A stretch of DNA of 64,000 bases from Terriglobia bacterium (GCA_020073015.1 JAIQFZ010000028.1:25099-89098), one strand, 5' to 3'. Positions 1 through 9,583 are shown, counted from the stretch's first letter. Translations and numbers: made by a program. The notes: generated by a model from the sequence alone, not told the origin.

Positions 1-506
1 CCGGTTCATCCGTCATCGCCGAAACGAGCGGGGCGGCGCAAGCGATGACACTGTCGCATGCTAGGCCTTGGCGCTGGTGTGCCAGGCTTTAGGATTCTGA
101 TAATTTCTTGTTCATGAAGAAACCATGACCTAGAACATCACAGAATCTCTTTGAGTACATGAAAGACAAAATTGCCGCAGTGATGAACAACGAAGAGATC
201 CGCTCTGCGCTCCAACAGGACACATAAGCAGCGGATCTTTCCAATCGAAGGCGTCCCTCGGGCGCTAATGCGTGGACAAAGTCTAAACACGTAACGGCAC
301 GCCTGCAGTCTTGCCCTTCCAAAAGCGCCAAAAATCAGAACTCTCAGCAGCCCACCATCGTGAATTCCAACCGCCCTTCTGCACGAAGGGCTCAGCTTCT
401 ACCTCAATGATCTAAGCCCACGCGCCCGAGTGTCGATAGAACTTAGGATGGCTCATCGCAGCGTTCCTGATGTTTGACGAGCCTCGCGACTTAGTCAAGG
501 GAGAAT
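1..506. other. Upstream non-coding stretch, no gene recognised
   Basis: No open frame here has a recognisable product or a convincing ribosome binding site. A short open stretch on the plus strand ends at the TAA at 224-226 (codons reading ...EEIRSALQQDT), but it follows a stop and has no clear start, so it is at most a gene remnant. The last bases (AAGGGAGA at 497-504) are the ribosome binding site of the broken porin gene that starts at 507. Confidence 0.4.
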
Positions 507-1763
507 ATGCGTCGACGAACCGTCCTATTGCTATCGATTTGCCTATGCGCGGCTGGGTTGTCTGTGTGTGCGCAGGAATTCAGGGTCTTTGACCATCCGG
601 TCCAAATTCACGGGTTCGCCTCGTAGGGGTTCGTCCACACGAACAACAACAACTGGCTGACCATGAACACCAGCAACGTCGGCAGTGGTGAATTCACGGA
701 TTTTGGTGCGAACGCCTCCGTGCAGGTCACCGATAAGTTTCGCATCGGGGCGCAGTTCTACGACCGCAACATTGGCGAGATCGGCAAATGGCGCCCCGCG
801 GTGGATTGGGCGTACGGGGACTACCGCTTCAAGAACTGGCTCGGCATCCGCGGCGGCAAAATCAAAACCGCACTCGGCTTGTATAACGACACGCAGGACC
901 TGGGTCTTCTCCAAACCTGGGCAATCCTTCCCCAGGCCATCTACCCTCTGGATTTGCGTTCATCGACGATCTCCCATTTGGGTGGCGATATCTACGGCGC
1001 ACTCAAACTCCCCAAGAAACTGGGTACGCTTTCTTACACCTCCTATGCGGGAGGGCGTCCTCAGGATCCGCATGGCGGGTTTGTCTTAGCCCTGGCATCC
1101 GTCGGACTCACCATGCACAGCTATGGCGGCTGGGTGCAAGGCGAAGACCTGCGGTGGAATACACCGGTCAAGGGGTTGCTGGTCGGCGCATCGTTCATGA
1201 ACCAGCACATCACAGGTGACGGCGTGCTCACCGGATCCAGTTCGGGAATCACATACTTGTCCGGCCTGTTGAAACTCCCGGTCGGATCGTTGGAACGGGA
1301 GCACTCCAAGAAGGACGACTACTACCAGTACTACGTTGAGTACGCATGGCGCGGGCTGCGGCTGGACGGCGAATATCGCAGAGAGTTTCGCGACGAGTGG
1401 GTAGGGTACTGGGAACCCAGTTCCACGACAATGGCAGTGACCTTTGATGCGATCTCGGATAGTCGAGCCTGGTACGGAGCGGCTGCCTACCGGGTATCGA
1501 AGCGACTGGAACTGGGCACTTACTATTCCCGGTTCATCGCAGATTGGAGAAAGGATCCGTCCCCGCCGACCAACCATGTGTACGACCGAGTAGCGAGTGC
1601 ACGCATCGACTTGACCAATCACTGGTACGCGAAGATCGAAGGTCATTTCATGAATGGGTATGGAGCTTTCGACTCGATCCGCGGTTTCTACGGGCAACAA
1701 AACCCGAATGGCCTGAAACCCGGCACGAATGCGCTGGTTGTTAGGACCGGTTTCAACTTCTAG
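507..1763 (+). pseudogene. Porin-like outer-membrane protein, interrupted by amber codon
   Basis: The frame starts at ATG 507 behind a good Shine-Dalgarno (AAGGGAGA). It encodes a signal peptide (MRRRTVLLLSICLCAAGLSVCAQ), then a mature start reading VQIHGFAS, then a TAG at 624-626 (codon 40). The same frame runs on without another stop to 1763. The continuation (GFVHTNNNNWLTMNT...) has the alternating aromatic and polar pattern and the terminal Phe (TGFNF) of a beta-barrel porin of about 415 residues. The context G-F-A-S-stop-G-F-V suggests the lost codon was CAG (Gln), since SQGF is common at this position in such porins; that is recall, not an alignment. Translation could restart at ATG 663, but without a signal peptide. 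The next gene is also amber-interrupted, which argues for decay of the whole unit. Confidence 0.75.
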
Positions 1764-1783
1764 CCTTTGCGGGGCACACGCAA

Positions 1784-2482
1784 ATGAAAACTGTGATGAA
1801 GAATCCGAATGGCCTCCTCGTAATCGCCAGCCTTACCATCCTGCTGTCGGCCAATGCACTCGCGGGCGACGTCAGAATCATTGCCAATCCGAGTGTCAAC
1901 GCGGAAGCGATTTCCGCCAGTGAGATCAAGAGCGTCTTCCTTCAGGAACGGAATTCCCTCCACGACGGCACGCATGTGGAACCGGTGCTCTCGAAGGGAG
2001 GGCCGACTCACGAAGCGTTCTTGAGGGACTATCTCGGCAGAAACGACGATGCGTTGCAGAACTACTACCGCAGCCTGGTGTTCACGGGGAAGGGCTCGAT
2101 GCCGAAGGCCCTGCACTCGGATGCAGAGGTCGTTGCCTACGTCGCGAAGACACGAGGTGCAATCGGATATGTAAGTGCCACCGCCGTTGTGGACGGGGTC
2201 AAAACCTTAGCGGTGTATCAGTCCGAAAACGACGGAGCCAGAAAGCTGATCTCCCGGGTCGAACCTGTGTATCCCGGCATTCTGCAGAGCAACCACATCG
2301 GCGGGACCGTGCGACTGAAAGTGACCATTGCCTCAAACGGCAGGGTCGAAGGCGTCGAATTGCTCGGAGGCAACCCGATTCTGGGTGAGGCTGCGATCGC
2401 TGCAGTCCAGAAATAGGTCTACGCCGGCGGCCATTCGCGAACGACGACCGAGGTTAGCATCCCTTTCGACGCCTATCGTTAG
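1784..2482 (+). pseudogene. PstS-like binding domain plus TonB C-terminal domain, amber-truncated
   Basis: ATG 1784 opens a protein with a signal peptide (about residues 1-28, ending ANALAG). A domain of about 110 residues follows that resembles the phosphate-ABC-transporter substrate-binding-like family (EIKSVFLQ, GPTHEAFLRDYLGR, RGAIGYVS). After it comes a TonB C-terminal-type domain (VEPVYPGILQSNHIGGTVRLKVTI, AVQK). The frame stops at TAG 2414-2416 exactly where the family normally has Trp in a 'W-x-Y-x-P/G' motif. Reading through gives VYAGGHSRTTTEVSIPFDAYR and a second stop at 2480-2482, which is the natural C-terminus of the domain. The lesion therefore looks like TGG to TAG and removes the last 22 residues. 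The protein lies 20 bp behind the broken porin and was probably co-transcribed with it. A truncated protein of 210 residues may still be made. Confidence 0.7.
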
Positions 2483-2529
2483 AGAGTGGCTGTGGGAGTG
2501 AGCAAAAAAAGGGAGCGGTATCACGCCGC

Positions 2530-3708
2530 TTACGAATAGAACTCCGCGATACTTTCCACCACCCAGCGAATTTCCGAGTCGGTCAGTTCAGGAAACATGG
2601 GTAGCGCGAGGACTTCCTGTGCAGCCTGTTCGGCGACGGGCAGGTCCCCGGCTTTCAATCCCAGATCTGCGAACACCGGCTGCAGGTGGAGCGGCAATGG
2701 ATAGTAGATTTCCGTTCCGATCTTCCGGTCGGCGAGGAACTTGCGCAGGCCGTCGCGGCGCCCGGCGCGGATCACGTACTGATGGAACACATGCTTGGCT
2801 TCCGGTCGGCGAGCGAGCAATTGCACTGGCGCGTTGCCCCCTTCCAAAGTCAGCCCGGCATCCGCGAACATGCGGCCGTAGGCCGCTGCATGCTGGCGGC
2901 GGCTTTCGTTCCAGTTCGCGATGTGCCGGAGCTTCACGCGCAGCACGGCGGCCTGGATTGCGTCCATGCGCCCGTTCCAGCCAAACTCGTCGTGATAGTA
3001 GCGGCGCGGGCTGCCGTGGTTGCGCAGGCGGCGCATGTGTTCGGCCATCTCGGGATGGGTGGTGGTGACGATGCCGGCGTCTCCGTAGGCGCTGAGGTTC
3101 TTGGTGGGGTAGAAGCTGAAGGCAGCCGCCTCGCCGAGCGACCCCGCAGGACGGCCGCGCCATTCGGCGCCGATGGCTTGGGCGGCGTCTTCGACGATGG
3201 CGAGCGGGAATTCCTGGCCAATACAGGCGAAGGCATCCATGTCAGCGCACTGCCCGTAGAGATGCACGGGAAGAACGGCACTAATCTTTTCCGCCGGCTT
3301 GGCATGCAACCGCTGCTCGACCAGCGCCGGGTCGAGATTGAGCGTGCCGGGATCGACGTCCATCAAGATGGGAGTGGCCCCGGCGCGCACGACGGCGCTG
3401 GCGGAGGCGAAGAAGCTGAAGGCCGTGGTGATGACGGAGTCTCCCGGCTTGACCCCTGCGGCGACCAGCGCCAACCACAGAGCTTCCGTTCCGGAAGCGC
3501 AGCCCACGGCGGAGTCCGCTCCGGTGAGCGTGGCGATTTCACGCTCGAGCGCTTCGACCTCGGGCCCGAGGATAAAGCTCTGCGAATCGCACACGCGGGC
3601 GATCGCGGCGAGCACGTCCTCGCGAATGCTCTCGTACTGGCGGCGGAGATCGAGGAACGGAACGGACTCCGGCGTCGCGGTTCGCGGTGGCGTGGAATTG
3701 GATTTCAC
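2530..3708 (-). CDS. DegT/DnrJ/EryC1/StrS family PLP aminotransferase
   Basis: This is a 392-residue fold-type I aminotransferase of the sugar-aminotransferase family, which transfers an amino group to keto-sugars for envelope polysaccharide or nucleotide-sugar synthesis. Visible marks are the N-terminal FLDLRRQYESIREDV, the PLP phosphate-binding SGTEAL (about 72-77), the ring-stacking/Asp region VEDAAQAIGA (D174), and the catalytic Lys in FYPTKNLSAYGD (K203). The C-terminal LPLHLQPVFADLG and PMFPELTD are also typical. The start is GTG at 3708; no strong ribosome binding site is seen. It lies 66 bp downstream of the DUF309 gene on the same strand and may be co-transcribed. The substrate cannot be told from the sequence, because no other sugar genes are nearby. 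Confidence 0.9.
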   Translation of the reverse strand: MKSNSTPPRTATPESVPFLDLRRQYESIREDVLAAIARVCDSQSFILGPEVEALEREIATLTGADSAVGCASGTEALWLALVAAGVKPGDSVITTAFSFFASASAVVRAGATPILMDVDPGTLNLDPALVEQRLHAKPAEKISAVLPVHLYGQCADMDAFACIGQEFPLAIVEDAAQAIGAEWRGRPAGSLGEAAAFSFYPTKNLSAYGDAGIVTTTHPEMAEHMRRLRNHGSPRRYYHDEFGWNGRMDAIQAAVLRVKLRHIANWNESRRQHAAAYGRMFADAGLTLEGGNAPVQLLARRPEAKHVFHQYVIRAGRRDGLRKFLADRKIGTEIYYPLPLHLQPVFADLGLKAGDLPVAEQAAQEVLALPMFPELTDSEIRWVVESIAEFYS

Positions 3709-3774
3709 TCGAACGAGATTTTAGCAGGGCTTCGGAAGCAACCACAGCACAGGGGGCAGAGAGGTTCCTCAAGG

Positions 3775-4128
3775 CTAAGGTTTGTGCGCGGCGATCTGCG
3801 GCGGCGCCGGCCGGGGTGCAGCACCAGCCAAATGCCTCTGCCAATCCGCCATGTCGGCACGAAGCTGGCCGAGGTCGAGTGTGGGGAACGACATTTCTGC
3901 GCCGGTCAGATTCCGCAGTGCCCGGTCGAGCACCGAGCGAGCGCCGCGCAGATTGCCGCGCGACTCATGGTGGAAAGGGACGGCCAACTGTACCAGGCCC
4001 TGCAGATGTTTCTTCGCGGCAGAGGTGCGGGGCAGAGCGCGCCAGACGTCCTCGAGCGCCTCGTGCGCCTCAAAGAAACGGGCGGAGTTGAACAGCGTCA
4101 GGCCGCGTCGGACGTTGTTTTCGCGCAC
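3775..4128 (-). CDS. DUF309 domain protein
   Basis: This small protein of 117 residues has the DUF309 signature: GLTLFNSARFFEAHEALEDVWR at residues 9-30, then KHLQGLVQLAVPFHHESRGN, then a helical tail. The conserved E-x-H-E...D-x-W cluster in two antiparallel helices is known as the family core; the biochemical role is unknown. The start is GTG at 4128. The C-terminus is Pro/Ala-rich (GAAPRPAPPQIAAHKP) and probably disordered. It is followed at 66 bp by the DegT aminotransferase on the same strand. Confidence 0.85.
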   Translation of the reverse strand: MRENNVRRGLTLFNSARFFEAHEALEDVWRALPRTSAAKKHLQGLVQLAVPFHHESRGNLRGARSVLDRALRNLTGAEMSFPTLDLGQLRADMADWQRHLAGAAPRPAPPQIAAHKP

Positions 4129-4443
4129 GGTTCTACCGGTAGGGGTTGGGTTCCTCGCTACGATTCCCCATATTCCACTTCAATCTGTTATTCCAAAAAT
4201 AGTATTTTCTATACATTGTTCTAGTAAGCAGCACAAAAATAAGAAGTTATGTTGTGGTCGTTTTGGAGTGCGAGTTGCTATTCTTATGACTTTGAGCGCG
4301 CAGGACGTCACATCCCTACTAAGCCCCGGTGCTTTCTTGCGGGACACGATTCTTGGAAATGAAGGGGGAGCGGGTGGGCTTTTTGCCTTGACCGCTTCCT
4401 CTGTCTGCGGCGCTTAAGTCCGATGATACCCCGAGGAGATGAC
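4129..4443. other. Intergenic leader of the Oar-type receptor, AT-rich patch
   Basis: This is a gap of 315 bp between the divergent DUF309 gene and the receptor gene. Bases about 4165-4255 are clearly more AT-rich than the surroundings (stretches such as CCAAAAATAGTATTTTCTATAC) and are the likely promoter region, but no clean -35/-10 pair could be fixed. The 3' part is G-rich and leads into GAGGAG at 4433-4438, the ribosome binding site for ATG 4444. Confidence 0.4.
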
Positions 4444-7400
4444 ATGAGAGCAATCAAGATTTTCTTAACTGCCGCTTTGATCCTTGTGGCCAGTCTTGCC
4501 GTAGCCCAGACGGCCTCCATAGTAGGTACCGTGAGTGACGCGTCGGGGGCGGTGGTTTCGGGGGCGCAGATCACGGTTCAAAACACCGACACTGGTGCCG
4601 TTCGTACGTTGACTACAGGGGATACCGGTATCTACTCGGTGACCAATCTGCCGGTTGGCAACTACCAGATCGAAGTGAAGAGGGGAAACTTTGCGAATTA
4701 CCGGCTGACCGGCATTACGCTCTCGGTGGCTCAGGTTCTGACCGCCAATGTGATTCTCAAACCCGGGCCGGTTTCCGAGGAAGTGAACGTCAGCGCGACG
4801 GATTTGCCGCCGGTTGACCTGGAGACGTCCCAGGTCAGCAATCTGGTGGACTCACGCCAGATGAAGGATCTGCCTCTGATCACCCGTGATCCCTACAGCC
4901 TGGTGCTGCTTTCGCCAGGAACCTCCCAGACCACCTCCTACCTGGGTGGTTTCACGGTGAACGGCTCGCGCGAACGAAACAACAACTTCCTGCTCGATGG
5001 TGTGGACAACAACGATACGTCGGTGCCGGGCGGGGCAAGTGGCGCTTTAAGCATCAACCCCGATTCGACAGAAGAGTTCCGCGTCATCACAAATAATTTC
5101 AATGCCGAGTATGGACGGGATACCGGGGCCATCATTGATGTCGTCACCAAAAGCGGAACGAACAGCTTCCACGGCGGAGCCTATGAATTTGGACGCTGGA
5201 ACAGTTTCGGCGGGGCACGCGACTGGTTTAACCGGAAGGTTGATCCCACCTCGGGAGAACCACAGAAGATGGATCCTTACATCCGGAACCAGTTCGGGTA
5301 CACGTTCGGTGGCCCGATCCGCAAGGATAAGACCTTCTTTTTTGTGAACCAGGAGTTCCAGCGCTTCCGCACGACCCTGACCAATTCCGCCACGGTTCCC
5401 ACCGCCGAGTTCAAGACCGGGGTATTCAATTATCTAGGACAGCCGATCGACTTGACGGAGACCGGCGCGAACAACGCGTACGGCCTGCCGCTGGATCCGA
5501 CGGCTCAGAAGATTCTCGCCCTCTACCCCACCCCAACCTCTTCCCCGGACGGCCTGACCGGTACGGTTTTCTACCCAAGTTCTTCGCGGCAGAACAGCTG
5601 GCAGGGAGTCGTGAAGGTTGATCACCACCTCACCGACAAGCACACGCTGAGCCTGCGCTACGCCTACAACGATTTCTCCGACCCAGATCCATTCCACGAC
5701 GACATCTTGCCGGGGAATATGGGGGCCACGGCGGAGAAAGCGATCAGCCAGGGCGTAGTTGCGAACCTGACCTCGGTTTTCCGTCCCACGCTGATTAACA
5801 ATTTCATTGTCGGGTGGAACCACATTTATGCGGCCTTCAGCTGCACCAACCGTACATTCGATGGCATCAGCCAGCTCGACCAGTTCGGCAATGGCACCGA
5901 TTATTACTTGAGTCCCTTCAGCGCCATCGGCTGTACTGACCTGGTTTCCAATGGCCAGGGTCGCCGGACTGGAACCACCAGCTACACCGACACCCTCAGC
6001 TGGGTGAAGGGTGCGCACACCCTGAAGTTTGGGTTTGACTTCCGAAACGTGCGTGAGGACGGCGCCAACAGCTTCTACTCGCGCCGGCAGGTCACACTGG
6101 ACGCGTACACTTATTTCGGGGGGCAGATCAGCGTAATCAACCCTCCCGCCAACGATTCCAACGCCTTGGAGGACGCCGCTTCCGCCTTGTACGGACTGGT
6201 TGCCAACGATTTCGCCGGCGAGTATTTTGACAAGACGGCGACGCGCCGGGGAACCGACAACAAGATCTTTCGCCAGCACGAGTACGACTGGTTTGGACAG
6301 GATACCTGGAAGGTACGTTCCAACCTTACTCTGACCCTGGGTTTGCGTTACCAATTAGATGGAGTACCGTACGAAGAAAACGCGAACTTCTCCAACCTGT
6401 TGACGCCGCCGGACGCCTTTCCGGTCGTGCTCTCCATTGTGGGTCCGGGAACGGGAAAACAGCTCTATCAGCCCGACCACTCGAACATCGAGCCACGGAT
6501 TGGATTCTCCTGGGATCCGTGGAAGGATGGCAAGACGGCAATCCGGGGCGCGTTCGGTATCTTCCACGATCGCGTTTTCGGCAACCTCTTTGGCAACGCC
6601 CGCGGCAACCCGCCTTTCGAGCAGGACTACAACAATTACCCGGTCGAGACGATGAACAACGCGTTCGGATCTGATCAGTTTCCCACGGTCGTTCCCAATA
6701 CCACGCCCTCAGCAACGATTCCTGACGGGAGCTTGCTTGCCCCGATCGTTTTCGACACCCACTTCCGCAATTCGGCCAGCAACAGCTGGAATTTCGGCAT
6801 CCAGCGCGAATTGCCCGGGAACAACACTCTGGATTTGAGCTACGTGGGTTCCAAGGGAACGCACATCTATCGCCAGAGGGACGGCAACCCGCCGGATCCC
6901 GCGCTGGTGAACAGCCTGGTCGCGTACTGCAGTGTTCCGAACGACTACGACTGCACCCCCGCCACGGTTTCCGGCGGGTTCCTGTACTACGGGGCCGATT
7001 ATGGATACCTCCCCTACAATGCTGTGGCTCACAATGCCCTGCTTCAGCCCTACTATCAGATATCGGCCGGGAACTCCATCTACCACTCGATGCAGGCGAA
7101 GGTTACCCACCGCCTGAGCCACGGTCTGCAGGTGCAGGGGTCGTACACCTGGGCGCATGGTATTGATGACTCCTCCGACCCGCTGGCCCCGGCCGCGGGC
7201 AACCGTACTTTCCCGCGCAACTCCCGAAACTTGGCCCAGGATCGCGGTAACTCCGACAACGATATTCGTCACATCCTGGTAATCAACTACGTCTGGGAGA
7301 TGCCGTTCGGTCACGGCCGCGCCTTCATGAACACTGGCGCACTCGGCAAGATTTTCGAGGGGATGCAGTTCGCGGGCGTCACCAGCGTGCAGGGTGGCCA

Positions 7401-7821
7401 TCCTTTCCAAGTCCGTTGTAGCCTGGACACCCAGAGAACGGGCATTGCGTCCTGGTGCGATCAGACGGGCGATCCGTATGCCGCTGGCGCTACCTCAGTC
7501 GATCACAAGGTGTACTTTGGAAATCCTGGAGCGTTCACCAACCCTCCTTACGGCCGGGCAGGAAACGTCGCCCGCAACCAGTTCTACGGACCGGGCTACG
7601 TCAACTTCGACCTGGTTTTCGCGAAGAAAACAAAGCTGACGGAGCGGTTCGAGCTGGAGTTGCGTGTGGAGGGTTACAACATCTTTAACCATCCCCACTT
7701 CAGCCAGCCCGATAACGGGCAGACCGATCCAACATTTGGTTTGATCAGTTCGACCTACACCCGGCCGGATGCCACCACTTCGGCGCGGCAAATGCAGGCG
7801 GCGCTCAAGCTCAACTTCTGA
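4444..7821 (+). CDS. Oar-type TonB-dependent receptor with carboxypeptidase-regulatory domain
   Basis: This is a 1125-residue outer-membrane protein. Residues 1-22 are a signal peptide (MRAIKIFLTAALILVASLAVAQ). About 23-105 is a CarboxypepD_reg/Ig-like domain (SIVGTVSDASGAVVSGAQITV ... VTNLPVGNYQIEV). A plug domain follows (FTVNGSRERNNNFLLDGVDNND, VVTKSGTNSFHGGAYEF), then a long beta-barrel ending in Phe (ALKLNF). Such receptors import large substrates using TonB energy; the ligand is unknown. I start at ATG 4444 rather than ATG 4423 because GAGGAG sits 5 bases before 4444 and the signal peptide then begins properly. A strong terminator follows at 7847, so the gene is probably monocistronic. 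Confidence 0.93.
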   Translation: MRAIKIFLTAALILVASLAVAQTASIVGTVSDASGAVVSGAQITVQNTDTGAVRTLTTGDTGIYSVTNLPVGNYQIEVKRGNFANYRLTGITLSVAQVLTANVILKPGPVSEEVNVSATDLPPVDLETSQVSNLVDSRQMKDLPLITRDPYSLVLLSPGTSQTTSYLGGFTVNGSRERNNNFLLDGVDNNDTSVPGGASGALSINPDSTEEFRVITNNFNAEYGRDTGAIIDVVTKSGTNSFHGGAYEFGRWNSFGGARDWFNRKVDPTSGEPQKMDPYIRNQFGYTFGGPIRKDKTFFFVNQEFQRFRTTLTNSATVPTAEFKTGVFNYLGQPIDLTETGANNAYGLPLDPTAQKILALYPTPTSSPDGLTGTVFYPSSSRQNSWQGVVKVDHHLTDKHTLSLRYAYNDFSDPDPFHDDILPGNMGATAEKAISQGVVANLTSVFRPTLINNFIVGWNHIYAAFSCTNRTFDGISQLDQFGNGTDYYLSPFSAIGCTDLVSNGQGRRTGTTSYTDTLSWVKGAHTLKFGFDFRNVREDGANSFYSRRQVTLDAYTYFGGQISVINPPANDSNALEDAASALYGLVANDFAGEYFDKTATRRGTDNKIFRQHEYDWFGQDTWKVRSNLTLTLGLRYQLDGVPYEENANFSNLLTPPDAFPVVLSIVGPGTGKQLYQPDHSNIEPRIGFSWDPWKDGKTAIRGAFGIFHDRVFGNLFGNARGNPPFEQDYNNYPVETMNNAFGSDQFPTVVPNTTPSATIPDGSLLAPIVFDTHFRNSASNSWNFGIQRELPGNNTLDLSYVGSKGTHIYRQRDGNPPDPALVNSLVAYCSVPNDYDCTPATVSGGFLYYGADYGYLPYNAVAHNALLQPYYQISAGNSIYHSMQAKVTHRLSHGLQVQGSYTWAHGIDDSSDPLAPAAGNRTFPRNSRNLAQDRGNSDNDIRHILVINYVWEMPFGHGRAFMNTGALGKIFEGMQFAGVTSVQGGHPFQVRCSLDTQRTGIASWCDQTGDPYAAGATSVDHKVYFGNPGAFTNPPYGRAGNVARNQFYGPGYVNFDLVFAKKTKLTERFELELRVEGYNIFNHPHFSQPDNGQTDPTFGLISSTYTRPDATTSARQMQAALKLNF

Positions 7822-7846
7822 CCTGGTTCCTTTTCGACGAGTTCGA

Positions 7847-7882
7847 CCGCCCGCGGACATCCCGCGGGCGGCTTTTCTTTTG
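7847..7882 (+). terminator. Intrinsic terminator after the receptor gene
   Basis: CCGCCCGCGG (7847-7856) pairs perfectly with CCGCGGGCGG (7862-7871) across a short loop. It is followed by CTTTTCTTTT. It lies 26 bases after the stop of the receptor gene. Confidence 0.9.
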
Positions 7883-7944
7883 CAATCGTCTGTGAGACCG
7901 TTGAACAAGGGGCCGTTTTAGCGGGCTAAAAAGGCAGGGTTAAC

Positions 7945-8814
7945 ATGCGTATTTCGAAGGCTCTGGTTGGTCATGCTTCGGTTATCTTTTTCTTCCTTGG
8001 AAGCACGCTTTCACCTCTAGCGTACGCAGGCGATTCGGCGCCGAAGGCGGCGGAGTTAGTGGCCCGGCACCTCGATGCCATCGGGTCGGCGGACGCACGC
8101 TCGGCCGCCAAGACACGCGTGGTGCAAGGTTCAGCAACTTATAACGTTGTGGTGGGTGGAGGCGGCCGAATCGAAGGTAAGACTGGCCTCGTGAGTGAAG
8201 GTCGCAAAATGCGGTTCTTGATGAGGTTCCCTCAAGCCGACTACCGGGGAGAGAACGTCGCGTTTAATGGCGACTCAGTCGGCGTGGCCTTCGCCAATTC
8301 TAGCCAGAGCCGCTCCCCGTTCGCCTCATTCCTGACGTCCCAGGACGTCATCGTGCGAGACGGCCTGCTGGGAGGCGTCCTCTCGACTGGCTGGGGGCTC
8401 TTGAGCGTGGCCGATCCCAATCCAAAGCTTACGGTGGAAGGTGTGAAGAAGGTGGACGGGCGTCCCGCCTACCAGGTGCACTATGAACCGCACAAGCACA
8501 GCGAAGTTCAGATCATGCTTTACTTCGACTGCGAGACCTTCCGCCACGTCAAGACCGTGTACTCCACTTCAATTGCAAACAACGTGGGCGCGAGCATTGT
8601 CGAAACCTCCAAGCTGCTCCCCGAGCGCAACACCCTCGAAGAACGGTTCAGCGAGTTCAAGACCGTCGACGGGTTGACCCTGCCCACTCATTGGAATATC
8701 CAGTTCACACGGGAACTGCCGAACGGCAGCACCACGATTTCCGAATGGGATTTGAAGGAAGACCAGATCACCAATAACATGGGACTCGACCCCCGAAATT
8801 TCGAACTCAAGTGA
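7945..8814 (+). CDS. Secreted protein of unknown function (LolA-like fold possible)
   Basis: A protein of 289 residues with a clear signal peptide (residues 1-28, ending PLAYAG). The mature part starts with a helix (AAELVARHLDAIGSADARSA) and continues as alternating beta-strands (TYNVVVGGGGRIEGKTGLVSEGRKMRFLMRF, YQVHYEPHKHSEVQIMLYFDCETF). This layout resembles outer-membrane lipoprotein-sorting (LolA/LolB-like) proteins, but I see no decisive motif. It sits about 60 bp behind the terminator of an Oar-type receptor on the same strand, suggesting a periplasmic role. No ribosome binding site better than AGGGTTAAC before ATG 7945 is seen. Confidence 0.75.
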   Translation: MRISKALVGHASVIFFFLGSTLSPLAYAGDSAPKAAELVARHLDAIGSADARSAAKTRVVQGSATYNVVVGGGGRIEGKTGLVSEGRKMRFLMRFPQADYRGENVAFNGDSVGVAFANSSQSRSPFASFLTSQDVIVRDGLLGGVLSTGWGLLSVADPNPKLTVEGVKKVDGRPAYQVHYEPHKHSEVQIMLYFDCETFRHVKTVYSTSIANNVGASIVETSKLLPERNTLEERFSEFKTVDGLTLPTHWNIQFTRELPNGSTTISEWDLKEDQITNNMGLDPRNFELK

Positions 8815-8876
8815 GAAGGTAATACCTTTGCCGCAACGCTGAAAGGGTCTAACCCAAGGCTAAATCCGAGCTGACC

Positions 8877-9455
8877 TTACTTTCCACGCTCCACGTACAG
8901 CTTTGTTGTTCTCAGGCGCGCCCCGAGCCAGGCTGTGCTGGCCAGCATTCCGCACCATCCCATGAGGCGGACGATCGCGGCGATCCTGGTGTCATAGGGC
9001 AGAAGTCCGAGACTCGAAAAAATCGTGTTCCAGTCGTGCTCGACGTAATCGGAGTCACCGGTGGTCACCAGGGGCAAAGACATGGCGCGGGCGTCGGCCA
9101 TGTAGGTGGCGGTATACAGCCAGTTCTCGAAGAAGAAAAACATGCAGAACACGAAGGCTGCGGGCTGACGTTCGTGGAAGAAATACGCTGCCAGTAGCAG
9201 CGGGACCAGCCACTGCAGAATCGTTCCTCCCCATAGGCCGAGCGCTGGCCCGAACCATCCGAAAAGCATGTGGCCGCCTTCGTGGACAACGAGGTTGGCG
9301 GAGTCGATGAACAGGAAGCCGCCCTGCATGCGGAATGTATAGATCAGGAATAGGGCGTAGAAGACGAGCCAGGCCAGGACGGCCGGGCGCGAGACGGGAC
9401 GCCATTCTTGCCGGGTACCGGACCATTCCACGATTGAGTGCAGGTACTCGCGCAT
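8877..9455 (-). CDS. Membrane protein with HEGGH (HExxH) motif
   Basis: This protein of 192 residues has about five predicted membrane segments (VLAWLVFYALFLIYTF; ILQWLVPLLLAAYFF; FVFCMFFFFENW; MGWCGMLASTAWLG). An HExxH motif, VVHEGGHMLFGWFG, lies at about residues 58-62 inside or at the edge of a membrane segment. A later TGDSDYVEHDW could supply further metal ligands. The arrangement recalls site-2/M50-type intramembrane metalloproteases, but the protein is shorter and I do not see the usual NPDG motif, so the activity is inferred only. It starts at ATG 9455 and is followed in the same direction by no gene within the neighbouring 300 bp. Confidence 0.75.
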   Translation of the reverse strand: MREYLHSIVEWSGTRQEWRPVSRPAVLAWLVFYALFLIYTFRMQGGFLFIDSANLVVHEGGHMLFGWFGPALGLWGGTILQWLVPLLLAAYFFHERQPAAFVFCMFFFFENWLYTATYMADARAMSLPLVTTGDSDYVEHDWNTIFSSLGLLPYDTRIAAIVRLMGWCGMLASTAWLGARLRTTKLYVERGK

Positions 9456-9583
9456 GCTGGAATCAATTGTAGAAAGGGTGGTCGGCCGGGGGCGAGATTA
9501 CGGCGGTGCACCCGTCTGGGAGAAGTGCAAACTGCCCGCTGGACAGGCGAGGACGCCCGTCCCTCCATCGGCTTTGCCCCGCT

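Noticed and set aside
624..2416. Programmed amber recoding (pyrrolysine or suppressor) of the two interrupted genes
   Set aside because: The two sites replace different probable residues (Gln and Trp), and ordinary TAG stops end other genes in the window, such as mraZ, rsmH and murC. Decay is the simpler reading, though not proven.
2686..4224. Long plus-strand frame of about 512 codons
   Set aside because: It lies antisense to the DegT aminotransferase and DUF309 genes, which have clear family motifs; it has no motif of its own and arises from high G+C.
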